In this document: one piece after another, positions 1 to 6,181 of the stretch
Layout of the letters: every line of letters begins with the position of its first letter
Numbering within the stretch: the stretch's first letter is position 1
Assembly (NCBI GenBank): GCA_029245665.1
Contig: JAQWOW010000137.1
Span: 1-6,181 of the forward strand
DNA length: 6,181 nt
Origin: Polaribacter sp.
Lineage (GTDB): Bacteria > Bacteroidota > Bacteroidia > Flavobacteriales > Flavobacteriaceae
Direction: 5' to 3'
Program-made: the position numbers and the translations under genes
The notes under the pieces: generated by a model
What the model saw: the letters and a program-made list of their open reading frames with translations, nothing else
Database searches by the model: none
Told to the model about the DNA's origin: nothing

Positions 1-1
1 C

Positions 2-211
2 AAGTTTGGAGTGCGTATCAATGATATTAAGCGATGGAATAGTTTAAAAAGCACTCGTTTAAGTATTGGACAAAGATTGTATATTTACCCAAGAAAAGTA
101 TCATTTTTATTTATTAAACAACAAGAAAATAAACTATATAAATTAACAGCAACCGTTCTTTGTGATCGCAATAAGATTCAAAAAAGAGACTTAAATTCGA
201 ATATTTCTTAA
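2..211 (+). CDS. C-terminal end of a LysM-domain protein, probably a MltD-like lytic transglycosylase (5' partial)
   Basis: The gene enters from the left edge in frame 2 and stops with TAA at 209-211, leaving 69 visible residues. The first 30 are the second half of a LysM peptidoglycan-binding repeat: KFGVRINDIKRWNSL, then LSIGQRLYIYP, with the usual I-x-x-WN core and the closing L-x-x-GQ-x-L-x-I-x-P strand. After Pro30 the sequence loses all resemblance to a LysM linker (VSFLFIKQQENK and onward) and ends without a second LysM. In Flavobacteriia a LysM-bearing MltD-type murein transglycosylase commonly precedes a DUF4837 gene, as here; the catalytic domain lies outside the window, so the enzyme assignment is inference from the repeat and the neighbour. 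The odd tail suggests a frameshift (see the remnant at 142-270). The LysM call is firm, the enzyme name moderate. Confidence 0.75.
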   Translation, partial: KFGVRINDIKRWNSLKSTRLSIGQRLYIYPRKVSFLFIKQQENKLYKLTATVLCDRNKIQKRDLNSNIS

Positions 212-270
212 AAAGCTATTGATTTTTAGACGATAAAATTATAAAATGGAATGATATTTGGAGCTGCATT
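142..270 (+). pseudogene. Possible decayed second LysM repeat, out of frame with the upstream gene
   Basis: Reading frame 1, different from the frame-2 LysM gene it overlaps, contains two LysM-like pieces. At 223-270 it reads FLDDKIIKWNDIWSCI, which lines up with the intact repeat upstream (VRINDIKRWNSLKS): both have I-x-[KR]-WN-x-[IL]-x-S. At 142-168 the same frame reads I-N-S-N-R-S-L-stop-S, close to the opening of a LysM repeat (SGDSLWS) with TGA where Trp TGG is expected. In-frame stops lie at 163-165, 172-174 and 220-222, and the two halves are about ten codons further apart than in a working repeat. This fits gradual decay of the 3' end of the gene rather than one sequencing error. The match is short and judged by eye, so chance remains possible. 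Confidence 0.3.
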
Positions 271-294
271 TAAAAACATCTAAAAGTTAAACCC

Positions 295-1278
295 ATGAAA
301 AAAATATGTATACTTTTTACAATTGGCCTATTTCTATCTTCTTGTGTAGGGAATGATAAATTTATTTTACGAAAGTCAATTGGTAAAATAAATAAAGTAA
401 TGGTGGTTGCAAAAGCAAGTGATTGGAATGGAGATATTGGGAAAGAAATAAGAAATTCTTTTGGCGAACTAATGGTTGGTTTACCTCAGCCAGAATCCCT
501 TTTAAAGGTGTCGCAAGTGGCTCCAAATGGATTTGGAAATATGATGAAAGTTGCTAGAAATATTCTAGTAATTGGTGTTTCTGACGAAGAGAAATACTTT
601 GTAAGAAAGAATGTATATGCACAACCTCAAACCATTATCTATGTATATGCTAAGGATAAAGAAGGCGTTATAAAAATGTTTAAAAAGCACAAAAAAGAAA
701 TTATAAAGACAGTCATACAATCGGATATAAATATGACTCAAAATTTGTTTAAAAAAAATAAATTAGACGATACTCAATTTAAAACATTGCAAAACTTAGG
801 GGTATCATTAACGATTCATAATAAATTTAAAACAGTTGATGATACAGGAGGTTTTTTGTGGCTTCGCCATCATTTAACAAGTGGGATTGCAAAAACAGGA
901 AGCAATAATATATTGGTGTATTCCGTTCCTTTGGAAGACGAAACTCAAGTTTCAGATAGTATTATTGCGGTTAGAAATAGAATAGGAAAAAAATACATTC
1001 CTGGATCAAATCCAGAAACCATGTATATGATTACAGAAGAGGCCTATACTCCTTTTACTTTTGATGCCGTTATAGACGGAAAAAAAGCGTATGAAACTCG
1101 GGGTAAATGGGAAGTGAAAAACGACTTTATGGCAGGGCCATTTCTAAATTATACAATACTTGATAAACAAAGGAATAGATTGCTAATTTTTGAGGGATTC
1201 ACATACGCACCTTCGGTTAGTAAACGAGCATTTTTGTTTGAGCTGGAAGCGATTGCAAAATCAATGAAAATTCAATAA
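295..1278 (+). CDS. DUF4837 family lipoprotein, function unknown
   Basis: The product is 327 residues with a lipoprotein signal peptide: a KK n-region, a hydrophobic stretch at residues 4-14 and the lipobox LSSC with Cys17 as the lipidated residue. The mature part has the features I know from the DUF4837 family of Bacteroidota: an N-terminal block around residues 35-95 (ASDWNGDIG, then GELMVGLPQPE), a central LWLRHHLTSG at 188-197, and the strongest signature at 268-310 (TRGKWEV, DFMAGPFLNY, NRLLIFEGFTYAP, KR). The length is normal for the family. No biochemical role is established. There is no obvious acidic export signal just after Cys17 (VGNDK follows), so I infer a periplasm-facing anchor, weakly. 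It lies 83 bp after the LysM gene on the same strand, an arrangement frequent in Flavobacteriia that hints at a role in cell wall or envelope upkeep. The start is the ATG directly before the signal peptide; no Shine-Dalgarno is visible. Confidence 0.9.
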   Translation: MKKICILFTIGLFLSSCVGNDKFILRKSIGKINKVMVVAKASDWNGDIGKEIRNSFGELMVGLPQPESLLKVSQVAPNGFGNMMKVARNILVIGVSDEEKYFVRKNVYAQPQTIIYVYAKDKEGVIKMFKKHKKEIIKTVIQSDINMTQNLFKKNKLDDTQFKTLQNLGVSLTIHNKFKTVDDTGGFLWLRHHLTSGIAKTGSNNILVYSVPLEDETQVSDSIIAVRNRIGKKYIPGSNPETMYMITEEAYTPFTFDAVIDGKKAYETRGKWEVKNDFMAGPFLNYTILDKQRNRLLIFEGFTYAPSVSKRAFLFELEAIAKSMKIQ

Positions 1279-1298
1279 AAAATATAAATTTTTCAATT

Positions 1299-1314
1299 TT
1301 TTGTAAAAACAAAA
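1299..1314. terminator. Weak AT-rich inverted repeat between convergent genes, possible bidirectional terminator
   Basis: Between the stop codons of the DUF4837 gene and trpS (41 bp apart) there is a 6-bp inverted repeat, TTTTGT at 1299-1304 and ACAAAA at 1309-1314, with a 4-base loop of A. T-runs and A-runs flank it on both sides. It contains a single GC pair, so the hairpin would be weak. Its place between two convergent genes is the main argument for it. Confidence 0.25.
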
Positions 1315-1319
1315 TTAGT

Positions 1320-2288
1320 TTAATAACCTATTTTTGTTCGTACTCTTTTTAAAACATCATCTGCTACAGTCGTTGCCTTTATTGCGCCAATTTTTAAAGC
1401 TTCATCAATTTCATTTTTGTGATTCATAAAGTGATGGTATCGTTCTCTAATCTCCGAAAATTGATCAATAATTAGCTCATATAAAGCCTGTTTCGCGTGT
1501 CCGTAACCGTAGTTTCCACCTTCATAATTTGCTCTCATTTCTTTAATTTGGCTCTCTGAAGCGACTAATTTATACAAACCAAAAATAGTGTCATTATCAG
1601 GGGTTTTAGGTTCTTCCAAGCCTTTACTATCTGTTTTAATAGACATTATTTGTTTTCTTAATTTTTTATCTGTTAAGAAAATATTGATAATGTTATTTCT
1701 AGATTTACTCATTTTTTTACCATCAGTACCAGGAACTAATTTGGTGTTTTCCTGTATTTTCGCTTTAGGAGCAACTAATGTTTCACCCACAAGGTTGTTC
1801 AACCTATTTGCAACATCACGAGTCATTTCTAAATGCTGTAATTGATCTTTTCCTACAGGAACAATTTCTGCATCATACAATAAAATATCTGCAGCCATTA
1901 ACATTGGATAGGAAAACAATCCTGCATTTACATCTTCCAATCTATCTGATTTATCTTTAAAACTATGCGCTAAGGTTAACCTATTATAAGGAAAAAAGCA
2001 ACTCAAATACCAAGATAATTCTGTCACTTGAGGAACGTCACTTTGTCTGTAAAAAACAGTCTTTTCAATATCTAAACCACAAGCCAACCAAGTAGCAGCA
2101 GTACTGTATGTGTTTTCCCTTAACTCATCTCCGTTTTTAATTTGAGTCAAAGAGTGCATGTCTGCAATGAATAAAAAAGCTTCATTTTCTGGATTATTAG
2201 CCATTTTTATGGCAGGCAAAATGGCGCCCAATAAATTTCCTAAATGGGGAGTTCCCGTACTCTGTACACCTGTTAAAATTCTTGACAT
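1320..2288 (-). CDS. trpS: Tryptophanyl-tRNA synthetase (TrpRS)
   Basis: This cytoplasmic class Ic aminoacyl-tRNA synthetase charges tRNA-Trp with tryptophan using ATP. The 322-residue product has the usual bacterial TrpRS length and all hallmarks: the N-terminal GVQSTGTPHLGN (HIGH-type motif TPHLGN at residues 13-18), the tryptophan-pocket block MAADILLYDA at 131-140 including Asp134, the nucleotide-site GKDQ at 146-149, and the KMSKS loop at 192-196 (preceded by PGTDGK). The C-terminal helical anticodon-binding region is complete to the end (VRTKIGY). The ATG start gives the canonical MSRILTGVQSTG opening. It is the only copy seen here and stands alone: convergent with the DUF4837 gene and divergent from plsC. 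A plausible promoter sits about 50 bases upstream. I see no leader peptide or attenuator-like structure in the short leader. Confidence 0.98.
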   Translation of the reverse strand: MSRILTGVQSTGTPHLGNLLGAILPAIKMANNPENEAFLFIADMHSLTQIKNGDELRENTYSTAATWLACGLDIEKTVFYRQSDVPQVTELSWYLSCFFPYNRLTLAHSFKDKSDRLEDVNAGLFSYPMLMAADILLYDAEIVPVGKDQLQHLEMTRDVANRLNNLVGETLVAPKAKIQENTKLVPGTDGKKMSKSRNNIINIFLTDKKLRKQIMSIKTDSKGLEEPKTPDNDTIFGLYKLVASESQIKEMRANYEGGNYGYGHAKQALYELIIDQFSEIRERYHHFMNHKNEIDEALKIGAIKATTVADDVLKRVRTKIGY

Positions 2289-2335
2289 TAATTTATTTTT
2301 TAAGCAAAAGTGACTATTAGATTCTTGTGCTAAGA

Positions 2336-2369
2336 CAAAAATAAGGTTTTATGCTATAAAAACGAACAA
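2336..2369 (-). promoter_or_regulatory. Candidate Bacteroidota promoter for trpS
   Basis: On the minus strand the -7 box TATTTTTG (2343 down to 2336) matches the Bacteroidota consensus TAnnTTTG exactly. A TTG at 2369-2367 lies 23 bases upstream, at the long end of the usual -33/-7 spacing. Transcription would begin near 2330 and give a leader of about 40 bases before the trpS ATG. Assigned from the consensus only. Confidence 0.45.
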
Positions 2370-2386
2370 GCGAAAAAGATAATTAC

Positions 2387-2394
2387 TATTTTTG
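2387..2394 (+). promoter_or_regulatory. Candidate -7 promoter box directly before plsC
   Basis: TATTTTTG matches TAnnTTTG exactly and ends 6 bases before the chosen ATG at 2401. If it is used, the message would start at or within a few bases of the start codon, that is, leaderless or nearly so. No TTG is found 17-23 bases upstream, and such boxes occur by chance in AT-rich DNA, so the call is weak. Confidence 0.25.
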
Positions 2395-2400
2395 AAACTT

Positions 2401-3165
2401 ATGAAGTTTTTAAAAATTCCTTTTCTATTAATTTGGCGTTTGTGGTTTTACATTTTGATGTTTATAACAATCATTTTAATGACACCAATTTTATTAATTT
2501 TTACTTACAAGGAAACATATTATCATCTGCTATGGAAGTTGGTTAGAATTTGGTCTAAAGTTCTTGTTTATGGAATGGGTTTCCGTTTATGTCTTCAATT
2601 AGATCAAGAAATTGAACCCAATAAAAGCTATATGTTTTGTCCGAATCACTCCTCTTTAATGGATCCTTTTGTACTGATTCTTTTAAGTAAAAATCCAATT
2701 GTTTTTGTTGGAAAACAAGAATTGGCTACAATTCCAATTTTCGGATATTTTTATAAAAAAGTGGTTATCATGGTTGATAGAAGTAGTCCAAAAAGCCGAA
2801 AAAGTGTTTATAAAAAGGCTAAAAAAAGATTGAAAAATGGAGTTAGTATGGCTATTTTCCCTGAAGGACTAGTGCCCACTGAAGAGGTCGTCTTAGCGCC
2901 ATTTAAAAAAGGAGCTTTTAGTTTGGCAATAGAATTTAATATACCCATTGTACCACAAGTTTATTTTGATTGTAAACGATTATTTTCCTGGAATTTCTTA
3001 AAAGGAAGTCCTGGAGTTTTTAGAATTCATCAGCATCTATTTATTGAAACTAAAGGGTTAAAAATGGATGCTTTAAATTCGCTAAAACAACAAACTTTTG
3101 ATATCATTTATAATGATTTATCAACGGATGTAAAGTACATGAATGATACAAATAGAAAGAAATGA
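2401..3165 (+). CDS. plsC: 1-acyl-sn-glycerol-3-phosphate acyltransferase (PlsC/LPLAT family)
   Basis: The 254-residue membrane protein belongs to the glycerophosphate acyltransferase superfamily and most likely adds the sn-2 acyl chain to lysophosphatidic acid to form phosphatidic acid. Visible motifs: catalytic H-x4-D as NHSSLMD (His83, Asp88); the block VVIMVDRSS at 121-129 with the conserved Arg127; AIFPEGL at 151-157, the FPEGT-type substrate motif with Leu for Thr; and PIVPQVY at 182-188. A hydrophobic N-terminal stretch (about residues 6-35) forms one or two membrane segments. An in-frame TTG at 2392 would add three residues, but the ATG at 2401 gives the more natural MKFLKIPF start and the TTG lies inside a likely promoter box. 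The stop overlaps the start of the next gene as ATGA, so the two are translationally coupled. Other LPLAT substrates (for example an ornithine-lipid or aminolipid acyl transfer) cannot be excluded by motif alone. Confidence 0.9.
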   Translation: MKFLKIPFLLIWRLWFYILMFITIILMTPILLIFTYKETYYHLLWKLVRIWSKVLVYGMGFRLCLQLDQEIEPNKSYMFCPNHSSLMDPFVLILLSKNPIVFVGKQELATIPIFGYFYKKVVIMVDRSSPKSRKSVYKKAKKRLKNGVSMAIFPEGLVPTEEVVLAPFKKGAFSLAIEFNIPIVPQVYFDCKRLFSWNFLKGSPGVFRIHQHLFIETKGLKMDALNSLKQQTFDIIYNDLSTDVKYMNDTNRKK

Positions 3166-3800
3166 GTGTGAAATTAAATCCCAAATATTCAGATTCTGAA
3201 GAGCAGCTAAATATTTGGTCTCATGGTCTAGGGTTGCTTGCAAGTATCGTTGCGTTTCCTTTTTTATTGAAAAAAGCCTTTTCGTACTCAGATTTTTGGG
3301 AAATTGCGAGTTTTATTATTTACGCGTTTAGTTTAATTATTTTGTATGCAGCATCAACTTTTTATCATGCTGCAAAAAAACCAAAGAAAAGGCGAATGTT
3401 AAATATTTTTGATCATGCTGCAATTTATGTATTAATTGCAGGGAGCTATAGTCCTTTTTGTTTAGTTGCTTTAAAACCTTATTTAGGCTTTTATATGTTT
3501 ATTGCTGTTTGGGTCTTTGCCTCAACAGGAATTGTACTCAAATTATTTTTTACAGGAAGATTTGATAAAATTTCAACTGCAATGTATCTTTTAATGGGAT
3601 GGCAGGTTCTGTTTTTTATAAAACCTTTAATTGCTGCATTAACGAGCTTTGGTTTAAATTTATTAATTGCTGGAGGGATCTTTTACACTGTTGGAGCGAT
3701 TTTATACTCCCTCAAAAAAATGCCATACAATCACGCTATCTTTCATGTGTTTGTTTTGTTAGGAAGTGTAAGCCACTTTACAGCACTCTATTTCTTGTAG
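3162..3800 (+). CDS. trhA: PAQR / hemolysin III family seven-helix membrane protein (TrhA-like)
   Basis: The 212-residue protein is almost wholly hydrophobic with seven likely membrane helices, the length and shape of the bacterial hemolysin III (YqfA/TrhA) branch of the PAQR family, related to adiponectin receptors. Family motifs are intact: EEQLNIWSHGLG at 13-24, STFYHAA at 65-71, FDHAAIYVLIAGSYSPF at 83-99, and NHAIFHVFVLLGSVSHF at 190-206. His69, His191 and His195 match the three zinc-binding histidines of the family, with Asp84 as the companion acidic residue, so a metal-dependent hydrolase-like site in the membrane is plausible. The old name 'hemolysin' comes from one Bacillus protein; membrane lipid homeostasis is the better supported role. 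It starts inside the last codon of plsC (ATGA overlap), so the two proteins are made together. Its stop is 10 bp from that of the convergent CYTH gene, with no clear terminator between. Confidence 0.93.
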   Translation: MSVKLNPKYSDSEEQLNIWSHGLGLLASIVAFPFLLKKAFSYSDFWEIASFIIYAFSLIILYAASTFYHAAKKPKKRRMLNIFDHAAIYVLIAGSYSPFCLVALKPYLGFYMFIAVWVFASTGIVLKLFFTGRFDKISTAMYLLMGWQVLFFIKPLIAALTSFGLNLLIAGGIFYTVGAILYSLKKMPYNHAIFHVFVLLGSVSHFTALYFL

Positions 3801-3810
3801 TTAAACTATT

Positions 3811-4284
3811 TTATTTCCATTTTTTATACGGATTCTTGCTAATGCTAGAATTGTAGTATTTTGGGTCTCCAGTAACTTCAAGACCCAACCAATTGGGCCT
3901 TATGAAATCTTCAGCTTCCGAACGTAATTCTACTTCTGCGAGTATTAAACCCTCATTATCACCCAGAAACTCATCAACTTCAAAAGTATGACGGCCCACA
4001 TCAATTAGGTACCTAGTTTTTTCAATTAAACAGGGTTCACAAAGTAAAAGAAGCTCTTCAGCTTCTCGCTTTTTTATTTCTTTTTCCCATTCAAACCTCG
4101 ATATTCCGGTTGAGTTAGACTCTCCTTTTACTGTTATAAAAGCTATTTCATCAACAATTCTAATTCGAACTGTTCTTTTTTTATCAGCGTTTAAATACCC
4201 CTGTTTTAGGTGTTTTTTTTCGTTGCTCTCAGTTCTAAAAGCAGTATTTTTTACTAAAAATTTACGTTCAATTTCGATACCCAT
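3811..4284 (-). CDS. CYTH domain protein, triphosphate tunnel metalloenzyme
   Basis: The 157-residue protein is a single-domain CYTH/TTM fold enzyme, an eight-stranded tunnel that binds triphosphate groups with divalent metal. The N-terminal signature E-x-E-x-K is present as EIERKFLV (Glu4, Glu6, Lys8). Other expected tunnel residues are visible: the basic set RTVRIR (Arg37, Arg40, Arg42), TVKG with Lys53, FEWE at 64-67, Lys89/Arg91 in EKTRY, FEVDEF at 101-106, and the acidic pair in LAEVEL (Glu117, Glu119). The size fits the short bacterial group that contains inorganic tripolyphosphatases; thiamine triphosphatase or class IV adenylate cyclase activity is also known in the superfamily, so the substrate is open. 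The ATG start places the ExExK motif at residues 4-8, as usual. It is convergent with the PAQR gene and divergent from porZ. I find no TAnnTTTG box for it in the 85 bp between it and porZ. Confidence 0.92.
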   Translation of the reverse strand: MGIEIERKFLVKNTAFRTESNEKKHLKQGYLNADKKRTVRIRIVDEIAFITVKGESNSTGISRFEWEKEIKKREAEELLLLCEPCLIEKTRYLIDVGRHTFEVDEFLGDNEGLILAEVELRSEAEDFIRPNWLGLEVTGDPKYYNSSISKNPYKKWK

Positions 4285-4324
4285 AATTTTTTTTGAATTT
4301 TTACTAATATAGGGTCTTTTATCG

Positions 4325-4352
4325 TTAATTTAGTAATAAATAAATATCTTTG
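4325..4352 (+). promoter_or_regulatory. Candidate Bacteroidota promoter for porZ
   Basis: TATCTTTG at 4345-4352 matches the -7 consensus TAnnTTTG exactly. A TTA at 4325-4327, one base off the TTG -33 element, sits 17 bases upstream. Transcription would start near 4358 and give a leader of roughly 12 bases of A and T before the ATG at 4370, with no Shine-Dalgarno. Confidence 0.45.
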
Positions 4353-4369
4353 ATATTTAAATTTAAACA

Positions 4370-6181
4370 ATGAAAAACCTTTTTTTACTTTGTATATTAT
4401 TTTTTTCATTACAGGTTTCTGCCCAAACAGATTATAGTGATTCTTGGGAAGATTTTTACTCCTATAGCAATGTTAAGGATTTTGTAAAAGTAGACGATGT
4501 CATTTATGCCCTGGCAGACAATGCTGTTTTTACTTACAATACAACAACAGAGCAAATTAACAAGTTTTCTTCAGTGCAAGGTTTATCTGGAGAAACAACA
4601 AAATCAATTCACTACAGTAAAACTTTTCAAAGATTGATTATTGGTTACGAAAATGGTCTATTGGAGGTAGTAGACAATGATGGGTCTATTACAATTTCGT
4701 CAGATATTGTAAATTTTAATCAATTTGGAAGAAAGAGTATCAATCATATCAAAGAATTTAACGACAAGCTTTATTTATCGCTTCCTTTTGGAATTGTGGT
4801 GTATGATATTGAAAAGTTAGAGTTCGGAGACACCTATTTTATAGGAAATAACTCAAGCTCACTAGAAGTTAATCAAATAGAAGTTTTAAATGGATTTATT
4901 TATGCAGCAACTGATGTTGGTCTTTTTAAGGCGGATGTAACCAGTAATTTATTGATAGATTTTAACAATTGGGAGGCGCAATTTTCTCCTCAAAACTTTA
5001 GTCAAATAGCCATATTTAAGAATCAATTGTATTTAGTCAATGGAAGTGATTTATTCCAATTAAATGGAAGCATCTTAAATTCTGTAAAAAGTTTTTCTAA
5101 CAACATCATCAGTATACAACCATCTACTACTTATTTGTCTGTTGCATTTAATAATTTTGCAACGATTTTAGATTTAGAATTAAATCCCATTTTTGAAGTT
5201 TCAGCAACTTCAGAATTCGAGTATACGCTAAACACTATTTTTACGGAGAATGATAATGTGTATTTAGCAACTAAAGAATATGGGATTTTAAAGGCACTTT
5301 CAAATCAATTAACAAGTTATGAAGAGATACACCCACAAGGACCTTTATCGAATGATATTTTTTCTATAACATCAAATGAAAATAATCTCTGGGTTGTTTA
5401 TGGAGGCTATTCATCTGCTTATGTTCCCTCAGGAATTAGAAAAGGCTTTAGCAACTACAATGGAGAGGAGTGGATAAACACTAATTTTTCTTCAGATTTT
5501 CCTTTTTTAGATTTAGTTCATGTAACCATTGACCCAAATAATGAAAATAAAGTTTTTATTAGTTCTTTTGCTCAAACAAGTAATGGCAATATTTTTTCCG
5601 GAGGCGGGCTTCTGGAAGTAGAAAACAATGAGGTAGCTAAATTCTATAATTCACAAAACAGTCCTTTAGAAGATTTTCTCTCAAATAGTCCTAGGAATAT
5701 CACAACAAGAATAAGTGGCTCTGGTTTTGACAGTCAAGGAAACTTGTGGATTGCTGATGCATTAGCTTCCAAAAAATTAAAAAAATTATCTCCGAGTGGA
5801 ATATGGTCTAGCTTCGACTTAAGTAGTTTACAAACGAATGCAGCACAAGAAACTAATATTGTTATTGTAGACAGAAACAATAGTATTTGGATCGGAACCA
5901 GAAGAAATGGGGTGTATGTTTATAATGAAAATGGAGATAGAAAAAAAGCATTGATTGCAGCTCCTAATTCAGGAAATTTGCCAGACGTAAATGTCAGAGC
6001 TATTGCAGTTGATAGTGACAATAGGGTTTGGATTGGGACACAATCTGGGATGGTAGTTTATGCGAATGCTTCTGGGGTTTTTGACGATACAACACCGAAT
6101 GCCAATCCTGTTGTGATCAATGGAGATGAAAATGGTTTTGGAGAGAGACTTCTAAGTGATCAAACAATTAATTCTATTGTG
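4370..6181 (+). CDS. porZ: PorZ-like type IX secretion system beta-propeller protein (3' partial)
   Basis: The frame stays open from the ATG at 4370 to the right edge, giving 604 residues. A Sec signal peptide is clear: MKN, a hydrophobic core, and a VSA-Q site cut after Ala18. The start of the mature protein is typical of PorZ: SWEDFYSYSNVKDF at 24-37, then VQGLSGE and a run of beta-propeller blades (RLIIGYENGLLEVV from 88, KLYLSLPFGIVVYD from 133, FIYAATDVGLFKA from 176). Three later blades share D-x-x-[GN]-x-[LIV]-W-I (from 454, 501 and 548), the pattern of two-component-regulator propellers, spaced exactly 47 residues apart. In Porphyromonas gingivalis PorZ is part of the cell-surface attachment complex with PorU, PorV and PorQ and handles anionic LPS used to anchor T9SS cargo. 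The end of the second propeller and the C-terminal sorting domain, perhaps 150-200 residues, lie beyond the window. Homologues are often mislabelled as sensor or transporter proteins because of the propeller repeats. There is no histidine kinase part in the visible region. Confidence 0.88.
   Translation, partial: MKNLFLLCILFFSLQVSAQTDYSDSWEDFYSYSNVKDFVKVDDVIYALADNAVFTYNTTTEQINKFSSVQGLSGETTKSIHYSKTFQRLIIGYENGLLEVVDNDGSITISSDIVNFNQFGRKSINHIKEFNDKLYLSLPFGIVVYDIEKLEFGDTYFIGNNSSSLEVNQIEVLNGFIYAATDVGLFKADVTSNLLIDFNNWEAQFSPQNFSQIAIFKNQLYLVNGSDLFQLNGSILNSVKSFSNNIISIQPSTTYLSVAFNNFATILDLELNPIFEVSATSEFEYTLNTIFTENDNVYLATKEYGILKALSNQLTSYEEIHPQGPLSNDIFSITSNENNLWVVYGGYSSAYVPSGIRKGFSNYNGEEWINTNFSSDFPFLDLVHVTIDPNNENKVFISSFAQTSNGNIFSGGGLLEVENNEVAKFYNSQNSPLEDFLSNSPRNITTRISGSGFDSQGNLWIADALASKKLKKLSPSGIWSSFDLSSLQTNAAQETNIVIVDRNNSIWIGTRRNGVYVYNENGDRKKALIAAPNSGNLPDVNVRAIAVDSDNRVWIGTQSGMVVYANASGVFDDTTPNANPVVINGDENGFGERLLSDQTINSIV

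Noticed and set aside
253..260. GATATTTG, a near match to the TAnnTTTG -7 box upstream of the DUF4837 gene
   Set aside because: The first base is wrong and the nearest upstream TTG (219-221) is 31 bases away, too far for a -33 element. The sequence is also part of the possible LysM remnant.
1588..1960. Plus-strand open frames opposite trpS (1588-1845 and 1778-1960)
   Set aside because: They are antisense to the well-conserved trpS reading frame and show no recognisable domain or start signal.
2392..2400. TTG at 2392 as the plsC start
   Set aside because: An ATG follows three codons later with a more natural N-terminus, and the TTG overlaps a TAnnTTTG promoter-like box.
3833..3850. Imperfect palindrome TTCTTGCTAATGCTAGAA as a terminator for the PAQR gene
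   Set aside because: It has a mismatch in a short stem, is not followed by a T-run, and lies inside the CYTH coding sequence.
3599..3856. An 85-codon plus-strand frame overlapping the PAQR gene end
   Set aside because: It is a frame-shifted shadow of the PAQR gene, running into the antisense of the CYTH gene, with no family resemblance.
1..6181. Search for a new defence, mobile or biosynthetic system
   Set aside because: All long genes belong to known core families; there are no direct repeats, transposase fragments, toxin-antitoxin pairs, or large unexplained gaps. The longest gene-free stretch is about 110 bp.

Overview
The window looks like a stretch of core chromosome from a marine-type member of the Flavobacteriia (Bacteroidota). 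It is AT-rich by eye. It carries a T9SS propeller protein of the PorZ type and a DUF4837 lipoprotein next to a LysM protein, both typical of this class. It has no Shine-Dalgarno-like leaders, and upstream of several genes it has TAnnTTTG-type -7 promoter elements, the Bacteroidota consensus. I see no mobile element, CRISPR array, tRNA or rRNA.

Layout from left to right. (1) 2-211 (+): the 3' end of a LysM protein, probably a MltD-like lytic transglycosylase, whose last LysM repeat seems to have decayed out of frame (traces at 142-270). (2) 295-1278 (+): a DUF4837 lipoprotein of unknown function. (3) 1320-2288 (-): trpS, convergent with the DUF4837 gene. (4) 2401-3165 (+) and 3162-3800 (+): a PlsC-type lysophosphatidate acyltransferase and a PAQR/hemolysin III membrane protein, joined by an ATGA overlap and transcribed divergently from trpS. 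(5) 3811-4284 (-): a small CYTH/triphosphate tunnel metalloenzyme, convergent with the PAQR gene and only 10 bp from it. (6) 4370-6181 (+): the first 604 codons of porZ, running off the right edge and divergent from the CYTH gene.

The gene products fall into a few jobs: cell wall and envelope upkeep (LysM protein, DUF4837 lipoprotein), membrane lipid synthesis and homeostasis (PlsC plus PAQR protein), protein secretion at the outer membrane (PorZ), translation (TrpRS), and polyphosphate/triphosphate chemistry (CYTH). Only the plsC-PAQR pair shows clear operon structure. I found no wholly new system. The points most worth a second look are the decayed LysM tail, the coupled acyltransferase-PAQR pair, and the uncharacterised DUF4837 lipoprotein.
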